A DNA stretch of 18,406 nucleotides. It comes from Clostridiaceae bacterium UBA4839 (GTDB lineage Bacteria; Bacillota; Clostridia; Clostridiales; Caloramatoraceae). Numbering within the stretch: the first letter of the stretch is position 1; each line of letters begins with the position of its first letter. A program made the translations under genes and the position numbers. The notes under the pieces were generated by a model. That model searched no databases. It was not told the DNA's origin and saw nothing but the letters and a program-made list of their open reading frames with translations. Below, one piece after another: positions 1 to 6,688 of the stretch. The stretch spans positions 1 through 18,406 of the forward strand of contig DHEX01000009.1 in assembly GCA_002400085.1 (NCBI GenBank), in the 5' to 3' direction.

Positions 1-45
1 TGAATTACAGATAATGCATTAAAATAATTATGTTTTTGCAAAATG

Positions 46-54
46 TGTTATAAT
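46..54 (+). promoter_or_regulatory. Extended -10 promoter candidate for pnp
   Basis: The sequence TGTTATAAT (TG at 46-47, TATAAT at 49-54) is a perfect -10 hexamer with the extended -10 dinucleotide. No good -35 lies at the right distance, which is tolerated with an extended -10. It would give a pnp leader of about 65 nt. Whether pnp is also read from an upstream gene (rpsO in many Firmicutes) cannot be seen because the window starts here. Confidence 0.5.
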
Positions 55-128
55 TAATATGTTTAATGTTATATTTTATGAAATCAAAGAAATAATAAAT
101 TTATAGAGAATTGAAGGGAGGTTAATTA

Positions 129-2231
129 ATGCAACAAATTTTTCAAACTACTTTTGCAAACCGAGTCATTAAAGCAGATATAGGTAAATATGCAATGCTT
201 TCTAATGGAGCAGTTTTATTAAGTTATGGAGAAACAAGCGTTTTAGTAAATGCTAATGCATCAGCAGAGCCTAAGGAGGGTGTTGACTTTTTCCCTCTTA
301 GCGTAGATTATGAAGAAAGGCTTTATGCCGTAGGTAAAATACCCGGAGGATTTATTAAGAGGGAGGGTAAACCAACCGAAAAAGCAATATTATCAGCGAG
401 AGCCATAGACAGGCCAATAAGACCGCTGTTTCCTAAGGGATATAGGAATGATGTGCAGGTAATTTGCACAGTTATGTCTGTTGATCCTGATAATTTACCA
501 GATATATTGGCAATCAATGGAGCATCCTTAGCTCTATCTATTTCAAGCATACCTTTTGAAGGACCAGTTGCAGCTGTACTTATTGGCAGGGTGGATAATG
601 AATTTATCGTTAATCCTACTGCAGAGCAAAGAGAAAAAAGTGATCTTCAGCTTACTGTTTGTGCTACTAAAGAAAGAGTAATGATGATTGAAGCAGGTGG
701 CAAGGAAATTCCTGAAGACGTTATGATTGATGGAATTATGTTTGGATTTAAAGCTTGCCAGGACCTAATAAAATTCCAAGAGGATATTATAAAGGCAGTA
801 GGTAAGGAAAAAGCAATTCCAACTCTTTATCATGTGGACGATGAGTTAGAAGCTGCTGTTCGTGAATGTGCAACACAAAAACTGTGGGATGCTGTTCAAT
901 ATACTGATAGGCAGGAAAGACAACAGCATGTTGATGAAGTAAAGGAAGAGGTCTTTGCCCATTTTGAAGAGGAATATCCTGAATCACAGGCAGACATTGA
1001 TGATGTAATGAATAGAATAATGAAAGAACACGTTAGAAAAATGATACTTGAAGAAAAAAGAAGGCCTGATGGAAGAGGTTTTAAAGAGATAAGACCACTT
1101 TCTTGTGATGTTTCAGTACTTCCAAGAGCTCATGGTTCTGCAGTTTTCCAGCGAGGTCAAACTCAAGTTTTAACTGCAGCAACATTAGGACCATTAGGTG
1201 ATGTTCAGGTACTTGATGGAATTGGGGACGAAGAGTTCAAAAGATATATGCATCATTACAATTTTCCACCATACAGTACTGGAGAAGTTAAATTTTTAAG
1301 AGGGCCAGGAAGAAGAGAAATTGGTCATGGAGCTTTAGCGGAAAGAGCATTGGAACCTGTAATTCCATCAGTAGAAGAGTTTCCTTATGCAATAAGACTT
1401 GTATCAGAAGTTTTGAGCTCTAATGGTTCTACATCTCAGGCAAGTGTTTGTGCAAGCACACTATCACTTATGGATGCTGGTGTCCCAATAAAGAGACCTG
1501 TTGCAGGAATTGCTATGGGGCTTGTTACCAGTGAAGATATGAGTCAGATGGAAGTTTTAACTGATATTCAGGGAATTGAGGATTTCTTTGGAGATATGGA
1601 CTTTAAGGTTGCAGGTACTGAAAAGGGTATAACTGCAATTCAGGTTGATACAAAACTTAAAGGACTTCCTGAAGAAGCTATAAGGAAGGCAATACATCAA
1701 GCGAGAGAAGCCAGAATGTTTATTATTGATAAGATGCTTCAAGTTATACCAAAGCCAAGAAAAGAACTTTCAAAGTATGCACCAAGGATAATAACTATGA
1801 ACATTGATCCAGATAAAGTAAGGGATGTAATAGGACCTGGAGGGAAGACAATTAAGAAAATTATTGCAGATACTGGAGTTAAAATTGATACTGAAGATGA
1901 TGGAAGAATATTTATTTATGCATCTAATGTGGAAAGCGGCAAAGCTGCACAACAAATTATAGAAGGAATTACAAAGGAAGTGCAGGTTGGTGAGATTTAT
2001 CTTGGAAAGGTAAATAGAATTGCACCATTTGGAGCCTTTGTTGAAGTCTTACCTGGGAAGGAAGGACTTGTTCATATTTCTAAATTGGCTAATGAGCATG
2101 TAAATAAGGTTGAGGATGTAGTAAGTATTGGGGATGAAATTCTTGTTAAAGTAACAGAAATTGATAGCCAAGGAAGGATTAATCTTTCACATAAGGATGC
2201 AATAAAACAGGAAAATGAGGAAGAAAAATAA
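129..2231 (+). CDS. pnp: Polyribonucleotide nucleotidyltransferase (PNPase)
   Basis: PNPase is the trimeric, cytoplasmic, phosphate-dependent 3'-to-5' exoribonuclease of mRNA turnover; it releases nucleoside diphosphates. The 700-residue product has the full family layout: a first RNase PH domain (about 10-145), a helical linker, a second catalytic RNase PH domain (about 314-535), a KH domain with the loop IGPGGK (about 567-572) and a C-terminal S1 domain (about 620-690, starting VGEIYLGK). Family hallmarks are RRPDGRG, FLRGPGRREIGHG and GDMDFKVAGTEKG; the two aspartates of the last (about 489 and 491) are at the expected metal/catalytic site. The length is normal. The ATG follows GGGAGG at 117-122. 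A terminator follows the stop codon directly, so pnp ends its own transcript. A functional partner later in the window is RNase Y, the endonuclease that supplies 3' ends in Firmicutes. Confidence 0.98.
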   Translation: MQQIFQTTFANRVIKADIGKYAMLSNGAVLLSYGETSVLVNANASAEPKEGVDFFPLSVDYEERLYAVGKIPGGFIKREGKPTEKAILSARAIDRPIRPLFPKGYRNDVQVICTVMSVDPDNLPDILAINGASLALSISSIPFEGPVAAVLIGRVDNEFIVNPTAEQREKSDLQLTVCATKERVMMIEAGGKEIPEDVMIDGIMFGFKACQDLIKFQEDIIKAVGKEKAIPTLYHVDDELEAAVRECATQKLWDAVQYTDRQERQQHVDEVKEEVFAHFEEEYPESQADIDDVMNRIMKEHVRKMILEEKRRPDGRGFKEIRPLSCDVSVLPRAHGSAVFQRGQTQVLTAATLGPLGDVQVLDGIGDEEFKRYMHHYNFPPYSTGEVKFLRGPGRREIGHGALAERALEPVIPSVEEFPYAIRLVSEVLSSNGSTSQASVCASTLSLMDAGVPIKRPVAGIAMGLVTSEDMSQMEVLTDIQGIEDFFGDMDFKVAGTEKGITAIQVDTKLKGLPEEAIRKAIHQAREARMFIIDKMLQVIPKPRKELSKYAPRIITMNIDPDKVRDVIGPGGKTIKKIIADTGVKIDTEDDGRIFIYASNVESGKAAQQIIEGITKEVQVGEIYLGKVNRIAPFGAFVEVLPGKEGLVHISKLANEHVNKVEDVVSIGDEILVKVTEIDSQGRINLSHKDAIKQENEEEK

Positions 2232-2260
2232 AAGGGCTTTTAAAGCCTTTTTAATTTTTT
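2230..2260 (+). terminator. Rho-independent terminator after pnp
   Basis: The stem GGCTTT/AAAGCC (2235-2240 with 2242-2247) is extended outward by a G-T wobble and four A-T pairs to 2230/2252. It is followed by T-rich sequence up to 2260. It begins at the pnp stop codon. Confidence 0.85.
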
Positions 2261-2271
2261 AGGGATACATA

Positions 2272-2300
2272 TTGATTATACTTTTCATATTAAATATAAT
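2272..2300 (+). promoter_or_regulatory. SigA-type promoter for the M16 protease-dut-ymxH group
   Basis: TTGATT (2272-2277) and TATAAT (2295-2300) are separated by exactly 17 nt and lie between the pnp terminator and the next start codon at 2338. The match is 5 of 6 for the -35 and 6 of 6 for the -10. Confidence 0.75.
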
Positions 2301-2337
2301 TATATCAATTTGATTATTAAACATTCTGGAGGGTCTT

Positions 2338-3615
2338 ATGTATAATAAATACACGTTAGATAATGGTATAAGAGTTGTTACAGAAGAAATACCTTATGTT
2401 AATTCAATAAGTATAGGGGTTTGGGTTAAAAGCGGCTCAAGATATGAAAATAAAAAAAATAACGGAGTTTCCCACTTTATTGAGCATATGCTTTTTAAAG
2501 GTACTAAAAAACGTTCTGCAAGACAAATTGCAGAAGAAATTGAGGATCTTGGCGGACAGATAAATGCTTTTACTGGGAAAGAAGCTACGTGCTTTTATGT
2601 AAAGTTATTAGACGAGCATTTTAATGTAGGAATAGATGTGCTAAGTGATATGATATTGAATTCTAAATTTAATGAAGAGGATATCGAAAAAGAAAAAAGT
2701 GTTATTTTAGAAGAAATAAATATGTATGAAGACTCTCCTGAAGATTTAGTAATTGATTTACTTTCTGAGGCTACTTGGGGCGACGATTCTTTGTCCTTTC
2801 CCATTCTTGGAGTAAAAGATACGATTGCTTCATTAAAAAGGGAGGATATCATAGATTATTTTTATAAGCATTACGTCACACAAAATATGGTTATAGCTGT
2901 AGCAGGTAATTTTAATGAAAAAGCTTTATTTAAAGTTTTAAATGATAAATTTGGACAATGGGAGGGAGATAAAAGCAGTGAACAGAATTTATCTACTCCA
3001 GAAATTAATAAAAACATATTAGTAAAAAATAAAGATATTGAGCAAATACATGTAGCATTAACTTTAGATGGAATAGAACTTGGCAGCGATAAACTTTATC
3101 CCTTATTAGCAATTAATAATTATTTTGGGGGAGGAACAAGCTCTAAGCTTTTTCAAACATTTAGGGAGGAAAAAGGATACGTTTATACAATTTACTCATT
3201 CCCATCACCCTATAAAAATAAAGGATCATTTAACGTATATTTTGCATTAAATGATCAATATATGGATGAGGCTCTTAATTTATTTTATATAGAAATTAAA
3301 AAAATATTAGAGTATAAAATGAATAGCCGGGAAATCATGAAGGCTAAGGAGCAGCTTAAGGGGAATTATATTTTAGGACTTGAAAGCGTATCGAGCAGGA
3401 TGTTTAGTTTGGGGAAATCAGAAATAATGCTTAATAAAGTATATGAGCCAAAAGATATTTTAGATAAAATAGATAACATAAGTGATGATGATGTAAATAA
3501 CTTAATTGATAATATTTTTAAAAAGGGAGTTCTTACTGTTTCAGCAGTTGGCAAAAATATAAATGAGAAAAAGTTAGGATGTATTTTGGGAGGTAGTAAT
3601 GAAAATTTTCATTAA
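2338..3615 (+). CDS. mlpA: M16-family zinc metalloprotease (YmxG/MlpA-like)
   Basis: This 425-residue protein belongs to the insulinase/mitochondrial-processing-peptidase (M16) family. The inverted zinc motif HxxEH is visible as HFIEH at residues 46-50, with the downstream glutamate ligand in LEEINMYEDSPED (about E126). A second, inactive M16 half-domain follows and includes the family-typical YFGGGTSSKLFQTFREEKGYVY segment (first and last parts at about 262-283). The length fits bacterial single-chain M16B proteases. No signal peptide is visible, so a cytoplasmic location is likely. The gene sits directly after pnp, as in Bacillus, where the equivalent is ymxG/mlpA; its physiological substrate is not well settled. 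The ATG follows GGAGGG at 2328-2333. Its 3' end overlaps dut by 17 nt, indicating translational coupling. Confidence 0.93.
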   Translation: MYNKYTLDNGIRVVTEEIPYVNSISIGVWVKSGSRYENKKNNGVSHFIEHMLFKGTKKRSARQIAEEIEDLGGQINAFTGKEATCFYVKLLDEHFNVGIDVLSDMILNSKFNEEDIEKEKSVILEEINMYEDSPEDLVIDLLSEATWGDDSLSFPILGVKDTIASLKREDIIDYFYKHYVTQNMVIAVAGNFNEKALFKVLNDKFGQWEGDKSSEQNLSTPEINKNILVKNKDIEQIHVALTLDGIELGSDKLYPLLAINNYFGGGTSSKLFQTFREEKGYVYTIYSFPSPYKNKGSFNVYFALNDQYMDEALNLFYIEIKKILEYKMNSREIMKAKEQLKGNYILGLESVSSRMFSLGKSEIMLNKVYEPKDILDKIDNISDDDVNNLIDNIFKKGVLTVSAVGKNINEKKLGCILGGSNENFH

Positions 3616-4039
3616 AAAATTAAATCACGGTAAAGATTTGCCCCTTCCCTGTTATATGACTAATGGGGCCGCAGGTATGGATTTATATGCATGCATTGAC
3701 GAAGAGGCAGTTATAGAGCCTATGAAAATAAAGCTAATACCAACGGGAATATCCATATCAATGCCAAAAGGTTATGAAGCACAAATCCGTCCTAGAAGCG
3801 GCTTGGCGGCAAAGCATGGTATATCCATTGTTAACACTCCTGGCACAATAGACAGTGATTATCGCGGAGAAATAAAAATTATAATGATAAATTTTGGAGA
3901 TAAACCTTTTTTGATCAAAAGGGGAGATAGGATTGCACAAATGGTAATAAATAAAATAGAAATTCCTGAAATAATAGAAACTGATAATTTGAATGAAACT
4001 GAAAGAGGAGAGGGCGGTTTTGGATCTACTGGTCTATAA
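3599..4039 (+). CDS. dut: Deoxyuridine 5'-triphosphate nucleotidohydrolase (dUTPase)
   Basis: dUTPase hydrolyses dUTP to dUMP and pyrophosphate, keeping uracil out of DNA and feeding thymidylate synthesis. The 146-residue protein is a standard homotrimeric dUTPase. All five motifs are present in order: AGMDLYA (25-31), PRSGLA (65-70), NTPGTIDSDYRGEI (79-92, with catalytic Asp85 and uracil-stacking Tyr88), GDRIAQMV (109-116) and the C-terminal arm RGEGGFGSTG (136-145). The start ATG lies inside the end of the preceding protease gene and has GGAGG at 3589-3593 within that gene, so the two are translated from one mRNA. Length and motifs are complete; there is no sign of prophage origin. Confidence 0.97.
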   Translation: MKIFIKKLNHGKDLPLPCYMTNGAAGMDLYACIDEEAVIEPMKIKLIPTGISISMPKGYEAQIRPRSGLAAKHGISIVNTPGTIDSDYRGEIKIIMINFGDKPFLIKRGDRIAQMVINKIEIPEIIETDNLNETERGEGGFGSTGL

Positions 4040-4101
4040 ACCATTTTTTAAAAATATAATAGTATAGATTTATATATTATTATTATTTAAGAGGTGGTAC
4101 A

Positions 4102-4350
4102 ATGGGAAGAAAAAAATTGTCTGAACTTGTTAATCTTGAAATAATAAATATTCAAAATGGAGAAAAATATGGCTATTTAGGTGACTCAGAGATGATATTT
4201 AATAATAAAACCGGTGAAATAATGGGCATAATAGTATCTGAAACTAAAGGCTCATTTTTTTCATTTAAAGAGGATGAAACATACGAAATTCCATGGGCAA
4301 GCAAAATAAAGCAAAGCGACAAGACACTTATTTTTGATTATAAACTTTAA
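4102..4350 (+). CDS. ymxH: YlmC/YmxH-family PRC-barrel sporulation protein
   Basis: This is an 82-residue protein of the YlmC/YmxH family, which has one small PRC-barrel beta domain. The start MGRKKLSELVNLEIINI and the phrase KTGEIMGIIV match the typical pattern of the family. There is no transmembrane segment or catalytic motif. In Bacillus the same position (after ymxG, before the dipicolinate synthase and dapG genes) is held by ymxH, and PRC-barrel proteins of this kind are linked to sporulation; the molecular role is unknown. The start follows GAGGTGG at 4091-4097. A TATAAT sequence at 4055-4060 could give it a separate promoter, but no convincing -35 accompanies it. Confidence 0.85.
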   Translation: MGRKKLSELVNLEIINIQNGEKYGYLGDSEMIFNNKTGEIMGIIVSETKGSFFSFKEDETYEIPWASKIKQSDKTLIFDYKL

Positions 4351-4387
4351 TTATCCATTGAATTAGTATAGTAATTAATATAAAATA

Positions 4388-4416
4388 ATCACAAGATAAA
4401 AAAATATTTGTATAAT
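4388..4416 (+). promoter_or_regulatory. Possible promoter for dapG
   Basis: TATAAT at 4411-4416 is perfect. The best-spaced -35 (17 nt) is ATCACA at 4388-4393, only 3 of 6. It lies in the 103-nt gap before the aspartokinase. No riboswitch-like structure (for example a lysine element) is visible in this gap. Confidence 0.35.
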
Positions 4417-4453
4417 ATAGTGTTAATATATTTGCAATTAGGGAGGGTAGATT

Positions 4454-5641
4454 ATGAATATTATTATACAAAAATTTGGGGGGACATCAGTTTCGACACA
4501 GGATAGGCGGGAAATGGTTGCAGATAAAATTGTTGATGCGATTGAGAAGGGTTTTTCACCAGTTATTGTTGTTTCTGCTATAGGGAGAAAGGGTGATCCT
4601 TATGCAACAGATACATTGCTTTCATTGGTGAATGGTAATAAGTGCCACATTGACAATCGTGAACTTGATATTTTAATGTCTTGTGGAGAAATAATTTCTG
4701 CTGTAGTAATGGCAGAAACATTAGAAAAAAGAGGGTTTAAAGCAAGGGTATTAAGTGGTGGTCAAGCAGGGATAATTACAGATAGCAATTTTAATAACGC
4801 TAATATAATTAAGTTTGATAATTCAACTATAATGAGTACATTAACCTCAAATATCATTCCTATTGTAGCAGGTTTTCAAGGCGTGACAGAAAATGGTGAT
4901 GTAACAACTTTAGGAAGAGGAGCAAGTGATATAACAGCAACTTTTTTAGGAGAAGGACTTAGAGCAAAGTTAATTGAAATTTATACAGATGTTGATGGAA
5001 TTATGACAGCTGACCCTTTTATTGTTAAGGATGCAAAAGTAATTAACAAGATAAGCTATAACGAAGTATTTCAATTTGCTGATCAGGGAGCTAAGGTAAT
5101 TAATTCAAAAGCTTTGGAATATGCAATGAGAAGTAATATACCTGTAGTAATAAAAAATACTATGTCTGACGCTAAAGGAACAACAATATGCTCAGCAAAG
5201 GATGTTAAACCTAAAATTATTACTGGAATAACACATATGTCAAATCGCACACAAGTAACTGTTGATTTTGAAAAAGAAGATATGAATAATGATAATTTAT
5301 TTGATTTGCTTGCAGAAAATAATATAAGCATAGATTTAATAAACGTATTTCCTAATTATAAAGTTTTTACCATTGATGATGATGATGGAGATAAAGTTGA
5401 AAAGCTTCTTAATGACTTAAATATGAATTTTACAATTATTAAAAACTGCAGCAAGGTAGCTGTAATTGGAAATGGCATGAGAGGCACTCCAGGGATTATG
5501 GCAAAAATTTTAAAGGTATTAAGACAAAACGATATTAAAGTTTTGCAGACCGCAGATTCTCATACAACAATTTGGTGTCTTGTAAATGGGAAGGATACAG
5601 TTAAAGCTATAAATGCACTGCATGATTCATTTAACTATTAA
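4454..5641 (+). CDS. dapG: Aspartate kinase (DapG type)
   Basis: Aspartokinase phosphorylates L-aspartate with ATP, the first step toward diaminopimelate, lysine, threonine and methionine. The 395-residue chain starts with the kinase motif KFGGTSVS (residues 7-14). It continues with TLGRGASDITA (about 152-162) and TDVDGIMTADP (about 178-188) of the nucleotide/substrate site, and ends with two ACT regulatory domains (about 260-395) including GMRGTPGIMAKI. Length and position match Bacillus dapG, the monofunctional diaminopimelate-inhibited isozyme located before tepA and spoIIIE. Which amino acid inhibits this copy cannot be read from sequence. In Bacillus dapG lies next to asd and the dipicolinate synthase genes; none of them is present here. 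The start follows GGGAGGG at 4441-4447. The gene ends in its own terminator. Confidence 0.93.
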   Translation: MNIIIQKFGGTSVSTQDRREMVADKIVDAIEKGFSPVIVVSAIGRKGDPYATDTLLSLVNGNKCHIDNRELDILMSCGEIISAVVMAETLEKRGFKARVLSGGQAGIITDSNFNNANIIKFDNSTIMSTLTSNIIPIVAGFQGVTENGDVTTLGRGASDITATFLGEGLRAKLIEIYTDVDGIMTADPFIVKDAKVINKISYNEVFQFADQGAKVINSKALEYAMRSNIPVVIKNTMSDAKGTTICSAKDVKPKIITGITHMSNRTQVTVDFEKEDMNNDNLFDLLAENNISIDLINVFPNYKVFTIDDDDGDKVEKLLNDLNMNFTIIKNCSKVAVIGNGMRGTPGIMAKILKVLRQNDIKVLQTADSHTTIWCLVNGKDTVKAINALHDSFNY

Positions 5642-5669
5642 AATTCTGGTATTTGCCAGAATTTTTTTT
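5641..5669 (+). terminator. Rho-independent terminator after dapG
   Basis: A perfect 9-bp stem AAATTCTGG/CCAGAATTT (5641-5649 with 5656-5664) closes a 6-nt loop and runs into an uninterrupted T tract to 5669. Confidence 0.92.
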
Positions 5670-5792
5670 GCCCAAAATTTTTAATTTTAAATTAATTATA
5701 GTAAATTAGTTATTTGGATAAAATAATATCAAGTTCTTTTTTGAGCAAACTTCGCATGAACTTAAAAATCACCTGATGAAAGGATGGATTAA

Positions 5793-6500
5793 ATGAATAA
5801 CGAAGGGTATGAAAATAACGAAAAAAATGAAAACATTGAAGAAATTAAAGAACTTGGAAGCGCAAATATTATTGAGCAAGATTCAGATATATTTACAATT
5901 AATATAATAGGTCAAATTGAAGGGCATATAGCTCAATCTCCTCAAACTAAAACTACTAAGTATGAGCATATTATTCCGCAGCTGGTTGCAGTAGAACAAA
6001 GTGAAAAAGTAAAGGGTGTATTAGTTATATTGAATACCATTGGAGGCGATGTTGAAGCTGGCCTTGCCATTGCCGAAATGATACATAGCTTATCTAAGCC
6101 AACTGTATCCCTTGTGGTGGGTGGAGGCCATAGTATTGGGGTACCACTTGCTGTATCAACTAATTATTCTTATATATCACCAACTGCAACTATGATAATT
6201 CATCCTATAAGAATGAATGGATTAATTATCGGTGTCCCTCAAACATTTGAATACTTTAAAAAAATGCAGGAACGGATAACTAACTTTATTGTTGCAAATT
6301 CAGAAATTTCAAGAGAAGATCTCACAAAAATGATGGCAAAAACTGATGATTTATTAAATGATATGGGGACAATTCTTATTGGACAGCAGGCTGTGGATAT
6401 TGGTATAATTGATTCTATAGGCGGCATAAAAGATGCTATAAATAAGCTGAGGGAGCTTATAAAAGAATATGAGGATAAAAATAATCTGGTACACCTGTAA
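5793..6500 (+). CDS. tepA: ClpP-like protease, TepA family
   Basis: This 235-residue protein has the ClpP/crotonase fold core with NTIGGDVEAGLAIAEMI (81-97), the nucleophile motif GGGHSIG with Ser114, and IIHPIR with His137, so the Ser-His pair is kept. Asp86 lies in the conserved GGD turn. The N-terminal 35 or so residues are charged and poorly conserved, and there is no signal peptide. It corresponds to Bacillus YmfB/TepA (translocation-enhancing protein), which sits at the same place before spoIIIE. The family is described as ClpP-like with an unclear natural substrate; effects on secreted precursor proteins have been proposed. The start follows AAAGGATGG at 5778-5786. Confidence 0.9.
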   Translation: MNNEGYENNEKNENIEEIKELGSANIIEQDSDIFTINIIGQIEGHIAQSPQTKTTKYEHIIPQLVAVEQSEKVKGVLVILNTIGGDVEAGLAIAEMIHSLSKPTVSLVVGGGHSIGVPLAVSTNYSYISPTATMIIHPIRMNGLIIGVPQTFEYFKKMQERITNFIVANSEISREDLTKMMAKTDDLLNDMGTILIGQQAVDIGIIDSIGGIKDAINKLRELIKEYEDKNNLVHL

Positions 6501-6571
6501 TGCCCCAAACGACTGCTGCGCCCCTTAATTTGGTTCTTTTCAGACTATTTACAGGAGACTATAGAAATCAC

Positions 6572-6623
6572 TTAATTACAGTGTCTATGATATAGTATAA
6601 TATATAATAAATGCTGTAATTAA
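6572..6623. repeat. 10-bp perfect inverted repeat in the tepA-spoIIIE gap
   Basis: TTAATTACAG (6572-6581) and CTGTAATTAA (6614-6623) are exact reverse complements separated by 32 nt. A TATAAT (6596-6601) lies in the spacer. It could be an operator or a hairpin upstream of the spoIIIE promoter candidate. The arms are A/T-rich, so chance is not excluded. Confidence 0.4.
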
Positions 6624-6631
6624 ATTATTTT

Positions 6632-6659
6632 TTGACATGCAGGGAAAATATTTTATGTA
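6632..6659 (+). promoter_or_regulatory. Possible promoter for spoIIIE
   Basis: A perfect TTGACA (6632-6637) is followed after 16 nt by TATGTA (6654-6659), a weak -10. It is about 30 nt upstream of the translocase start. Confidence 0.4.
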
Positions 6660-6688
6660 TAGAATATTAATAAATGGTGGTGATAAGA

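Noticed and set aside
323..550. Antisense open reading frames within pnp, dapG, spoIIIE, rny and other genes
   Set aside because: They lie opposite well-recognised genes, lack ribosome sites and show no recognisable domains, so they are shadows of real coding sequence.
3599..3615. Overlap of the M16 protease and dut genes as a frameshift or fusion
   Set aside because: Both proteins are complete with normal ends, and dut has its own ribosome site; this is ordinary translational coupling.
4029..4056. Terminator after dut
   Set aside because: TGGT/ACCA followed by T residues gives only a 4-bp stem, too weak to claim.
4351..4453. Lysine riboswitch or T-box before the aspartokinase gene
   Set aside because: The 103-nt gap is A/T-rich with no conserved motifs, no multi-stem structure and no terminator.
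6674..6688. ATG at 6674 as the start of spoIIIE
   Set aside because: No ribosome site precedes it, and the GGTGGTGAT just after it fits the ATG at 6689.
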